The notes under the pieces were generated by a model. It searched no databases and was not told the DNA's origin. It saw only the letters and a list, made by a program, of their open reading frames with translations. DNA of 64,000 nucleotides, taken from the NCBI RefSeq assembly GCF_025602895.1, contig NW_026516223.1, positions 620,001 through 684,000 of the forward strand, in the 5' to 3' direction. Position 1 is the stretch's first letter. Each line of letters begins with the position of its first letter. A program made the position numbers and the translations under genes. Shown piece after piece: positions 10,611 to 20,533 of this stretch. Source of the stretch: Polychytrium aggregatum (Eukaryota > Chytridiomycota > Chytridiomycetes > Polychytriales).

Positions 10611-12635
10611 CTAGATCGGTTTATCTTGGCTAGCGTCGGGAACAAGCCGATGGATGGAGATGTCGTCGGGGCTGAGAAAGGGTCCAAATCTTGGTCTGAA
10701 GCTGCTCAAGGGTGCCGACAGCGTCTGCGATTCTGGGGAAAGCGTCGGGGTTGACTCTGAAGAATCCAACTGGTGCACCGGCGAGTACCTCATCGACCAT
10801 GCTGCATTTGGGCTGGGATATCGACTCGGTGGTTGCGAGGCTGGACGAGGTTCAAGGCTAGGGTAGCCGCGTTGGTCAAGGACGAAGTATCGTGGCAACT
10901 GGAGATTTGAACAGGAGCTGCAGGAGCTGGCTGGGCCCGGCATGATGGGGCGACGTGGATCGTGCAGAGGCCCAACCGGCAATGGCGAGTGGATTCTGGT
11001 GGGATGAGTGCGCGATCTCAGATCAACGATCGTGCCATTGCCTGCAACATTCAAGATTGGTTCAAAGCCCTGATGGGTTATGGACTGATGTTTTACAAAG
11101 AGTTGTCGAGGGTAACCGGCCGTGGTATCATGTGAATACCCATGAGTGGCTCCGAAGCTGAGAGGACTCATTGGCGGTGGATCTGGGCTGCCGGCGGTGG
11201 GAATCGGGCGAGTGACCGATGAAGTACCTGGGAGGAACGGCGCTGATGAGCCCATTGGTCCGCTTGTCACTGTTTCGTCTTTCACCACACTGCCGTGACC
11301 CTGGCCCTTGTAGTAGAGCGGGTGAGTCCCCGAGAATGTCGTCGAGAGTGTCGTCGAGACTGCTGTCGGCAGTGTTCCTGCAAGCGGATCCGGGATGGTC
11401 GTCGAGAGCGATCCGCCAAATGCTTGCAGGTCCTCGATCGCCAGCTTGGTTTCATACACAGGCGAGACCGACAGGTGCGGGAGACTCGGAGGTGCCAGTT
11501 GGCCGGGTGGCTCGGGCAGTTCGGGTGGTCCCGGTTGGCCGTGTGGTCTTGCATCTGACAGCAGCGACACCGGGTGCTCGATCGAGGCATCGTATCGCGA
11601 CGAGTTGCGCATCGGCGAGGCACATCCGGCTTGGATGATGCGGTGGACATTTGGAATGCGCACGGCGTCGTGGGGGCGACAGTGGTCGAGGATGTAGGAC
11701 TCGGGGAAGTGGTGGGAGCCGGCAACGTGATGGGGTATGTGCGAGGGAGGGTGGTCGGCGACATGGGTGGCAGCATGGGTGGCGACATGGGCGACAGAGT
11801 AACTCGAGACATGGGCCATTGAATGGTGTGGGGTGTGGGTGGTGGAGTAGTCTGGAGCGTGAGCGGGGGAGTGGGTCACAATGTCGTCAGGCAGATGGAT
11901 GGAGGAATGGCCGGAGTAGCTCGAGTAGCCAGAGTAGCTCGAGTAGCTCGGGAGGCTGGGAGTGTGGCTCGGGTAGTGTTGGGTATGGCTGGCCGAGTAG
12001 TGTTGGGTGTGGTCGGATGAGTAGTGCTGGGGGTGGTCGGATGAGGAGACATGGCCAGTGAGATGGGTGTGGAGCGAGAGCCGGGAGGTCTCGGGGAGGT
12101 GGGCAAAGTGACCAGGGCCAGGACCAGGAATGTCTGCAGCAATCGCCGGGATGCCTGTGGTGTCTTGGATGCGAGCGACACCAGCGACATCTGCGATACC
12201 AGCAACACTCGGGATGCCTGTGGAGCCTGTGGAGCCTGTGGAGCCTGAGATGGCCGCGATGCCTGAGATGACGGCAATGCCAGGGATGCCAGGGATGCCA
12301 GGGATGCCAGCCGCAGCGACCCGAGTGTCGGGTTCGGCTGCAGAGGCAAGGAGACTCGGGCGACGGTGGAGTGGTTCGGAGGCCGACAGACCCGGGGCGC
12401 TTGCGAGATTGGCAAACGACAACTCGGACAGGGTCGAGGGCGAGGCCGTGCGGGCCAGTCCGGCGGGCGACGAGAAGGCAGCCAGATGATCGAGCTGGCG
12501 GCGTTGGAGCTGTTTGGCCCAGCGCCGGATGTGCTGAGGCTGGACACTATACTTTCTTGCCGTGGCCTTGATATTGCGAGGGACGGCATAGGCCTCGTTC
12601 ACAATCACACGCTTCTCGGCGAGGGATTTGGGCAT
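10611..12635 (-). CDS. HTH-A: helix-turn-helix protein with long low-complexity tail
   Basis: A single exon encodes 674 aa. The N-terminal region (about residues 5-45) is a compact helix-turn-helix: EKRVIVNEAYAVPRNIKATA, then ARKYSVQPQHIRRWAKQLQR. It matches HTH-C and HTH-D and has the flavour of the first helix-turn-helix of Tc/pogo/CENP-B-type DNA-binding domains; that placement is inference. The rest is low complexity: GIPGIPGIPG and STGSTGSTG repeats, a His/Ser/Tyr stretch built on SSDHTQHYS and SYSSYSGY, then Pro/Ser-rich sequence. No transposase catalytic domain is present, so it is probably a DNA-binding regulator. Codons for residues 7 to about 477 are near-identical to HTH-B, while the 197-aa tail is not. 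It lacks the intron seen in HTH-C and HTH-D. Confidence 0.82.
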   Translation of the reverse strand: MPKSLAEKRVIVNEAYAVPRNIKATARKYSVQPQHIRRWAKQLQRRQLDHLAAFSSPAGLARTASPSTLSELSFANLASAPGLSASEPLHRRPSLLASAAEPDTRVAAAGIPGIPGIPGIAVISGIAAISGSTGSTGSTGIPSVAGIADVAGVARIQDTTGIPAIAADIPGPGPGHFAHLPETSRLSLHTHLTGHVSSSDHPQHYSSDHTQHYSASHTQHYPSHTPSLPSYSSYSGYSSYSGHSSIHLPDDIVTHSPAHAPDYSTTHTPHHSMAHVSSYSVAHVATHAATHVADHPPSHIPHHVAGSHHFPESYILDHCRPHDAVRIPNVHRIIQAGCASPMRNSSRYDASIEHPVSLLSDARPHGQPGPPELPEPPGQLAPPSLPHLSVSPVYETKLAIEDLQAFGGSLSTTIPDPLAGTLPTAVSTTLSTTFSGTHPLYYKGQGHGSVVKDETVTSGPMGSSAPFLPGTSSVTRPIPTAGSPDPPPMSPLSFGATHGYSHDTTAGYPRQLFVKHQSITHQGFEPILNVAGNGTIVDLRSRTHPTRIHSPLPVGPLHDPRRPIMPGPASSCSSCSNLQLPRYFVLDQRGYPSLEPRPASQPPSRYPSPNAAWSMRYSPVHQLDSSESTPTLSPESQTLSAPLSSFRPRFGPFLSPDDISIHRLVPDASQDKPI
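11201..12614. repeat. near-identical duplicated tract, copy A (partner 19099-20512)
   Basis: The tract matches 19099-20512 colinearly at a constant offset of 7,898 bases. I see three substitutions within the first 50 bases at the left end (11216, about 11243, 11246) and none further right in any reading frame compared. Similarity stops abruptly at both ends, inside the coding sequences of HTH-A and HTH-B. Confidence 0.93.
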
Positions 12636-15600
12636 ACTGATAATCGAAACGCTGTGCAGATATCACTCAAATATGGAGTCATTCAAATTTGCTCTGGCGA
12701 TCGTGGGCGGAGGACTTGCAATAACGGGAAGCAGAGACAGGGCGGAAGACGAGACCAAAGAGGCGGAAGACCCTCAGAGTCGCTGGGGAGCAGGGGAGGC
12801 ATGAGTGACCAGGCCAGGGTTTATAACGAGATCGGCGGCCAGGGGCGCGCGGGAACGACGAGCACCAGGAGTCGAGGCAAGTCGCCACAGGTGCGACCAC
12901 AGGGCGGAGCAAGAGGTGCCTGGCGGGAACGCAGGAGGCGAGCCACGGACGGAGGATGTCGTTGGTCCGGAGGTGTGCCACAGTGTCCCAGCCGGCGGCA
13001 GGCCCGCACAGCAGGTTCTTTGTCCAGATGGATGGGCGAGCGGATGGAGTCGGACTGGTCTGCGACGAGGTCCCCAACGAGGTCTGCGATTGCGACCAGG
13101 CCGGTCTCAGTCCGGTCCAAGCTCGCAATTACTCCGATAGCACTCAAGGGCACCACCACAGAGCGCTCGCGAGTATCATGGGGCAGCATTTGTTGTTGCG
13201 AGGCATTGCGAGGCACTGCGAGGCACTGCGAGCGGAGAAGGGGCGTGGTCTGGGGACGCTGGTGGGCCCGAACAGCCTGCTCCGTTGGAGATGGCAGCCG
13301 AGCAGGCAATGGCGAGCCTTCTGTCCAAGAGGATCCACTCACGTTGGCAAGCGCAAACCAATTGTCGAGGCCGTCTTTTGATGCGAGCACAAGCACAGGG
13401 CCGCACAGGGCCGCACAGGGCAGCACAAGGGCGGGGGAAGTGGAGGCACGAAACGAGAACGACCAGACGGAGCATCGAGCATCGAGGCGGGCAACGCAAG
13501 GTGCGAATGCGAGGCGAACGATTGTTCAGAGCGACTGTTCAGAGCGATTGTTCAGAGCGATCGTTCAACGCGACCAGAGTGATGACCGATCAGCAATGAC
13601 GCCAGCGCTGCCCGGAGAAAGTGATCGCTGCAGACATCGGATCTCGACTGGATCGGATCGGATCGGATCGCTGCTGGGACTGCGGTTGTTCTGGCGTCCA
13701 CAGCGACCTGGGGGTTGAATTGCATCGGGGGCATTGCTCTGTTCCCGGGACCGTCGGCGAGTGCGTCCCAAACGTCTGCATAGGAATGCATTTCCGCACA
13801 GATCCGACTGGTGTCGCCCCGCCACTCTCCTTGGAGGTCTGCGGCATCGATGCTGTCGTCGCCTCCCACGGATGCACAGTGCCGGAACGACCCTCAACTC
13901 CTCTGCTCTCTCTGGCCATTTGCCAGGATCGACAGCGCCGCCGGCTTGCCTCCGCAACGCTTTGTTCATACCCTGGCTGGGATTGTCCCTCGATCCGACT
14001 CAGCACCGCCCGCCATCGATCTCCGAATGTGCCTTTTGCGAGTGGCGGAGGACAACCTCCGCGGCCAGTGTTTGGAGCTCAGCTCCTTCTGCTCAGCTCC
14101 TTCTGCTCAGCTCAATCTGCTGCCGCTCGTCTGTGCCCGCTGCCGCAGAACCCACCTTGGCTTGGCCAAATGGCGGTCGCTGGTACATCCCGGTGCTTCT
14201 GTCCTCCGCCGTGGGCGCTCGGTATCGACGGATGCTGGTCCCATGGCGGAGCTTATCTCGACTGTTGTTCTTGTATATGCTGGGTTGACTCTCAAGAATG
14301 TGGCTGCCCGTGCGTCCGCGTTGGGGGGGGGTCGTTCTCGTCATGTCGCATCTGTCGCTGACAGTCGGCCGATCTCAGCATCTCCCGCCAGGTGGGTCCA
14401 GGGCAGCCCGTCGGTATCCCCAGAGCATCTCCCGCATCGGGCTTGGTCGTCAGTAGTCGGCAGTCATCCATCAAGCACAAGCTACCGGCGACTCGCCTCT
14501 CTGGTCGGCTGCGAGTGGGTTGTCTTGCCACTAGCCCCTTCCTCCTGCGAACAGCGATGCCAGCCCGTCCGATGCGCCAAATGAAAGATGCTCCCATCGC
14601 TGTGATTGCCGGCTGGCTGCTTCTGCTCTTGATCTTGTGCGGCCCTTTGTTGCCGGCGATATCGATGCTACTGGTCCTGTGAGCAAATCGATCGGGCTTT
14701 GGATATGCGAGATCCCTTAGCTGATCCAGACTCACATGTCGCCCCTCAGCAATCAAACGTTCGATGGGATCCGAAGATGGAATCCAAAGATCGAATCCAA
14801 AGATCGAACCCGGAGATGGATCGCAGCCGAGTCCAGGAGACTCCTTGGTCCGGCGTTGGCAATGGGGCACCCTGCGAAGAATGGAGCTTGCTCTGTCTCG
14901 TTCCACCGCCACTGTCGCCTGATCTCACGAAGCGATCTCACGAAGCGATCTCACGAATGATCCCGTTGCTCCTGGAGACTGCTCCTCGAAAGCAGCCGCC
15001 ATGCATCGAGATCTATCCTCGATGCTCTCTGACCCCCCCCCTCTGATAGATCCCTTCCGGCGATTGATCAGGCGCTGCGGTGGCATCTCATTGCCTGTTC
15101 TGGAACGTACCTGCGCGGATACAACTCGGTGGAGGGGTCATCTTTCGAGTTCATGAGGGACAATGTCGCACCTGCTTGCAACAGGACCCGATTTGATTGC
15201 CGCTGGATGAACGAGGCTGGCTGCAACAGCGGCGGCGCCAACATGGCCAATGTCCTCGACGGAAGAGGCATCCCTCAGGTCCTCCAGGGCAGGACATGCG
15301 ATCGGGCTGGCCCTGGACACCGGATCTTGGACAACTGGATCCAGACAGCCGGAAATACAGATGATCAAGTTGCAGGCGGCCGGCAGCGATCGGGCAAGTT
15401 GGGTGCTGAGCAGGCATCGGGGCGAAACTTGATTCATGTTGGTCCTCTGTTGCATCCGAATGCCACGGCGGCGACATTGTCCAACTTGGATTGAGCTGCT
15501 CTGAACATCAATGACTGTCGGCTTCGCGGCAATGCCACAGCTAACCGAGCGATAGCGGCCCGAGCCAGTGTGCAGCATCATCTTGACGGGTCGTCGACTC

Positions 15601-18205
15601 CGGCCAGCAAAGACCAGGCCGCATTGCTGCCTTCCTCCAACAACAGTCCCTGGCCGCCGCGGCGATAATCAACAGCACGCGAAGACTCATGTAGACTCGT
15701 GAGACGCAGCGAGCATGGTAGAGGTCAAAGGGAGGACGAGCCTGGAGCAACTGCATTGGCTCTCTCGGAAACTTGGTCTCGGCGCAGATCGCTCCTGAGG
15801 CGATGCCCCCTTCGTCGTGGGCAAGTCTGCGGCCCAGGGCCATCGACCGCTTCCTCAGTCTCGTCCAGCCTGCTATCGGCATCCTCTATCGGGCGGGATC
15901 GGATCAAAGCTGGCCCCCCTCTATGGTCCTTGCTCGGCTGAGCGACTCGGCTAGCGGACGACGTCGTTGCCGTTATTGACGCTGGAGACCAACCTGGCAG
16001 TCCCCGGGGGGAATGGGCCGTCCATCTCCCTCTGTTTTCCCCTCCTGACCAGCAGCATTTGCGCCATGACCAGGACACTGCCCCCCTCCGTCCTCCAGCA
16101 AAGATGTGCATCGTGGCAAGATAAGAGCGGCAAAAACCAGCGAGGTGGAGGGGGGGGAGAAAGAGCCGGCCGTTGTGGACCAGAGCAGCGAAGGAGACCA
16201 GGCCGGGGCAAAGGAGGGAGACCAGATTCGGAGCAGGATTGGCGGATCAGAGGATCAGAGGATCAGATGATCAGAGGATCAGACTCGGGATCGGGCTTGG
16301 GCCTGGTTCCCTGCGGTCGAGCCGCTTTGCCCACCCAGTTGCCCAAAATCCCACCCGCCCCCACCCGGCCAAGGTCATCGCTGTCTTCATCTCCTCCAAC
16401 CTCGAGCCCGCCATCGTCGACTCTCAAATTTTCCCGCCGTCGATCCAGGCCCTGACACCGGCTCAGTCCAACTGACCATCCGGCATCGCTGCTCCGCTCG
16501 TCCCTGATCTTGGCCAGCGGGCTAAGCTGGAGGACGATGACTTGAGCTCTTGACCATCGCTCCACCGCCTACTCGTCCCTGCTGGCGCTGGCTCCGACCT
16601 GTACCCAGTCCTCCCTGTCTCATTCCAGCTTCCCTCCAGGCCACACACTAGTGTTTCAGTCGAACTCGCTGCTTTGCCATGCTATGCCGTGCTATGCCAT
16701 GGGAACCCATCCGACTGCAGACGTTTTTGTTGTTGTTGTTGTTGTTGCCCGCGCGAACTCCACGACATGATTCCGACATGGATTTGCCCGGCTGGTCATG
16801 CTGCCGACTACGAGGGGATCCAGAATGGGACCCCGTCATGGGAGACAAGCCAAGTCGCCTGATTCGCTAGGACCCAGAGAGGCCGGGTGGATGTCGGATG
16901 GGGATTTCGGGGGAAACTGGGTGGATGGCGGAAACTAGGGAGGGAGGGAGAAGAGGAAAGAAGCGATTCTGCTCCCGCACCCTCCACGACACACGCCAAG
17001 GCCACCGATATTGGGGGTCGAAGTCGCTGGTATATTGAACACGTTGGTTGAAGTAGCAATGGTGGAGGACGAAAACGGTCGGTGCTGGTGGGATTGACCA
17101 ACGGGGAGCGCCAGCGTAATGCAGGCCGACAACCTTCTGGGCTGGTGACAGTAGAGTCGAAGGTGGAGTGTGAGGGTAAAATGGAGGTGAGGGCGAAGTT
17201 GAAAGTAAGGGCGAGGGCAAGGATCAGATCGAAGAGGCTGGGGGACTACCTGCGGCGCAACGGAGCAAGAGAAAGCCGGGCAGTCGAGCCAGAGTAAGCT
17301 ATATCCAAGCAGAACACAGAAACCCAAATGAAAATAGCAGAAAAAATGACCACAGTAGTGAAATTGATATAACAGTCACCAATATCCACAAGCACGACGA
17401 CGAAGGTATATGGAGGGCACGGGGGGAAAGGAGGAAGTTTCAATAAAGGAAGAAACAATGGAAAAAAAAACGGCAAGGGCAAACATTCCTTGGTATTGAG
17501 GAGAGAGAGCAAGGTCGCTCGATCGTTAGGAAATCGAGGCAGTGAGGGAGGGACGAGGATATCGAGAGGAGCGTTAGAGTGGGGATGTCAGAAGCCGAAT
17601 CGAGTCTGTGAAAGCAGCGCAACGTGCGAGAAATGCAAATTTTCAAAGAAGAAATGAAAGGCATTGAGATTTGAACAAGATGTAAAAGATTTTGGGGGGA
17701 AGGTGTGGGGATAACGATATGAGAGGGGGGGGTGCGAAGAACAGTCGCAAGAGAAAGAAATGAAACATGTGGATGGAGATATCAAAAGGAAGATTGATGA
17801 AACAACAGGCAAGGGCATGGATTGATGGGACCAAGTCAAAAGAAAGGAAGGCGAGAACAAAAGAAGGGCGAAAAGACCGCTGCCTGGAATCAGCAGAGGG
17901 GAGCTGCGGGTACGATGGAGGGTTGGTGATGTGCAAGAGCTAGATGCAAAATATGCAGAAACAGAGGTTTGTCACAGGATGGGTCAATGCGAGGGGCAAC
18001 TGGTGAAAACCGTCGTCGGTCTGTCAATCACGGAGGCGGAGGCTGAGGTGGAGGAAGAAGCGTACTAATCTTGAGCGAAGGGCAATGCGAGTCCAAGGGT
18101 TGGGTGGACCGGGAACGAAGCAACGATGGAAGTTCAAAGAAGGCTTCCGTCAGGGCGAGGGCAAGGGAGAATGCCACCCCTCATCGGACTGTTCCATTGA
18201 AACGA
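12636..18205. other. long spacer between HTH-A and HTH-B with many short tandem repeats
   Basis: No gene is convincing. The left part is the 5' flank of HTH-A. Short arrays occur at 13200-13235 (GAGGCACTGC), 13400-13430, 13515-13568 (13-14 bp unit ending TTCAGAGCGATTG), 14085-14125, 14925-14960 (GATCTCACGAAGC) and 16245-16285 (AGGATCAG). From about 16890 to 18205 the + strand is strongly purine-rich and AT-richer. Read on the minus strand it is a pyrimidine-rich tract downstream of HTH-B, probably a long 3'UTR. Weak hints of a small secreted protein on the minus strand at 15070-15690 are not strong enough to call. Confidence 0.35.
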
Positions 18206-20533
18206 TCAAGGAAGATAAGGGATGTAAGGGTTTTGCTGGTCTCCCTGTGGGTGCATCGAGATTGCATTCATTCCAGAAGAGGTCGTTGGGAAACTGGGGG
18301 AACGCGATGGGGATGGACGATAGTACTTTGGAGGAGACGCAGTGCTCTGAGGATACGGGTAGAGAGGGGAGACATCCAGAGGGGCTGCAAAGGTAATGTC
18401 TGTCGGACAGACCTCGATGGGTGGCGATGTTCCATCGACTGGGGCGGTTGCCATCGCCGGGGTCGAGAACGAATAGTGTGGCGAGGCCACGGAGAGAGAA
18501 CGGGAATCGGCCAGGATGCCGGGGCTGGGCTGGACAGAATGGGCAAGCGAATAGAGGGATGGATCGCATGACGACGGTCGCGTGGCTTCAAAATCGTGGG
18601 TGTTTAACCGGACGGAGCTCATCGGGATGAAGTAGCCGAGGGTCTGGGAGCCTGATGGGCCGCGCAGACTCGCCAGACTTGGGAGTGACATCGGGGCCGG
18701 GAGACTGGTGACGGCGGAAACGACCGAGGCATCGGGCGAGGTAAAGCTGGACTGGGCGGACATTGAGGGCTGTCTCGAGGAAGCCGGGAGGCTGGAGGAG
18801 CTGTCCAGTGCGAGGGGACCATCACACACCGAGTTCAGGATCTCATAGTGACTGCAGCGTCGTCTTGGGGCATGGGATTCGATCATGAGCGAGTTGATCG
18901 ATCGCGACTCGCGTCGGGCACTTGGTGGGAAGGCTGATGCTTGAGGGTACGGTGACGATCGCACAGATCCTGACGGGCGCGAGGGTGGCGCGCAGAGCTC
19001 GGCAGGGAAGGACGACTCGGATGGGTTGTGCGGTTGCGAACGGAGCCAGCTCTCGGATTGATCGAGGTGAATGGGGAAGGTGCTGACCTGAGACATGGGA
19101 ATCGGGCGAGTGGCCGATGAAGTACCTGGGAGGAACGGCACTGACGAGCCCATTGGTCCGCTTGTCACTGTTTCGTCTTTCACCACACTGCCGTGACCCT
19201 GGCCCTTGTAGTAGAGCGGGTGAGTCCCCGAGAATGTCGTCGAGAGTGTCGTCGAGACTGCTGTCGGCAGTGTTCCTGCAAGCGGATCCGGGATGGTCGT
19301 CGAGAGCGATCCGCCAAATGCTTGCAGGTCCTCGATCGCCAGCTTGGTTTCATACACAGGCGAGACCGACAGGTGCGGGAGACTCGGAGGTGCCAGTTGG
19401 CCGGGTGGCTCGGGCAGTTCGGGTGGTCCCGGTTGGCCGTGTGGTCTTGCATCTGACAGCAGCGACACCGGGTGCTCGATCGAGGCATCGTATCGCGACG
19501 AGTTGCGCATCGGCGAGGCACATCCGGCTTGGATGATGCGGTGGACATTTGGAATGCGCACGGCGTCGTGGGGGCGACAGTGGTCGAGGATGTAGGACTC
19601 GGGGAAGTGGTGGGAGCCGGCAACGTGATGGGGTATGTGCGAGGGAGGGTGGTCGGCGACATGGGTGGCAGCATGGGTGGCGACATGGGCGACAGAGTAA
19701 CTCGAGACATGGGCCATTGAATGGTGTGGGGTGTGGGTGGTGGAGTAGTCTGGAGCGTGAGCGGGGGAGTGGGTCACAATGTCGTCAGGCAGATGGATGG
19801 AGGAATGGCCGGAGTAGCTCGAGTAGCCAGAGTAGCTCGAGTAGCTCGGGAGGCTGGGAGTGTGGCTCGGGTAGTGTTGGGTATGGCTGGCCGAGTAGTG
19901 TTGGGTGTGGTCGGATGAGTAGTGCTGGGGGTGGTCGGATGAGGAGACATGGCCAGTGAGATGGGTGTGGAGCGAGAGCCGGGAGGTCTCGGGGAGGTGG
20001 GCAAAGTGACCAGGGCCAGGACCAGGAATGTCTGCAGCAATCGCCGGGATGCCTGTGGTGTCTTGGATGCGAGCGACACCAGCGACATCTGCGATACCAG
20101 CAACACTCGGGATGCCTGTGGAGCCTGTGGAGCCTGTGGAGCCTGAGATGGCCGCGATGCCTGAGATGACGGCAATGCCAGGGATGCCAGGGATGCCAGG
20201 GATGCCAGCCGCAGCGACCCGAGTGTCGGGTTCGGCTGCAGAGGCAAGGAGACTCGGGCGACGGTGGAGTGGTTCGGAGGCCGACAGACCCGGGGCGCTT
20301 GCGAGATTGGCAAACGACAACTCGGACAGGGTCGAGGGCGAGGCCGTGCGGGCCAGTCCGGCGGGCGACGAGAAGGCAGCCAGATGATCGAGCTGGCGGC
20401 GTTGGAGCTGTTTGGCCCAGCGCCGGATGTGCTGAGGCTGGACACTATACTTTCTTGCCGTGGCCTTGATATTGCGAGGGACGGCATAGGCCTCGTTCAC
20501 AATCACACGCTTCTCTGCAAAGGTCTTTGGCAT
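18206..20533 (-). CDS. HTH-B: paralogue of HTH-A with a different C-terminal tail
   Basis: A single exon encodes 775 aa. The start reads MPKTFAEKRVIV where HTH-A reads MPKSLAEKRVIV, with different codons for the first residues. From residue 7 to about 477 the two proteins are almost identical, sharing the HTH and all the GIPG, STG, HTQHYS and SYSG repeats. The last 298 residues are unrelated to HTH-A: Ser/Pro-rich, with stretches such as FPIHLDQSESWLRSQPH and RSPSFPTTSSGMNAISMHP, and ending in NPYIPYLP. No other domain is recognised. It is probably a nuclear DNA-binding protein. It shares orientation with HTH-A, about 5.6 kb away, as expected for a tandem duplicate. A long pyrimidine-rich 3' flank follows the stop. 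Confidence 0.82.
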   Translation of the reverse strand: MPKTFAEKRVIVNEAYAVPRNIKATARKYSVQPQHIRRWAKQLQRRQLDHLAAFSSPAGLARTASPSTLSELSFANLASAPGLSASEPLHRRPSLLASAAEPDTRVAAAGIPGIPGIPGIAVISGIAAISGSTGSTGSTGIPSVAGIADVAGVARIQDTTGIPAIAADIPGPGPGHFAHLPETSRLSLHTHLTGHVSSSDHPQHYSSDHTQHYSASHTQHYPSHTPSLPSYSSYSGYSSYSGHSSIHLPDDIVTHSPAHAPDYSTTHTPHHSMAHVSSYSVAHVATHAATHVADHPPSHIPHHVAGSHHFPESYILDHCRPHDAVRIPNVHRIIQAGCASPMRNSSRYDASIEHPVSLLSDARPHGQPGPPELPEPPGQLAPPSLPHLSVSPVYETKLAIEDLQAFGGSLSTTIPDPLAGTLPTAVSTTLSTTFSGTHPLYYKGQGHGSVVKDETVTSGPMGSSVPFLPGTSSATRPIPMSQVSTFPIHLDQSESWLRSQPHNPSESSFPAELCAPPSRPSGSVRSSPYPQASAFPPSARRESRSINSLMIESHAPRRRCSHYEILNSVCDGPLALDSSSSLPASSRQPSMSAQSSFTSPDASVVSAVTSLPAPMSLPSLASLRGPSGSQTLGYFIPMSSVRLNTHDFEATRPSSCDPSLYSLAHSVQPSPGILADSRSLSVASPHYSFSTPAMATAPVDGTSPPIEVCPTDITFAAPLDVSPLYPYPQSTASPPKYYRPSPSRSPSFPTTSSGMNAISMHPQGDQQNPYIPYLP
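19099..20512. repeat. near-identical duplicated tract, copy B (partner 11201-12614)
   Basis: This is the colinear partner of 11201-12614. Its right border falls six codons inside the HTH-B start, and its left border lies in the middle of the HTH-B coding sequence, where the two genes become unrelated. Confidence 0.93.

Noticed and set aside
12366-13718. 450-residue plus-strand open frame antisense to HTH-A
   Set aside because: Overlaps the start of HTH-A on the other strand and has low-information, Arg-rich composition.
15070-15690. Possible small secreted protein on the minus strand (MSLRVLLIIAAAARDCC start, Cys-rich fragments)
   Set aside because: The fragments fall in different frames and no phase-consistent splicing could be built.
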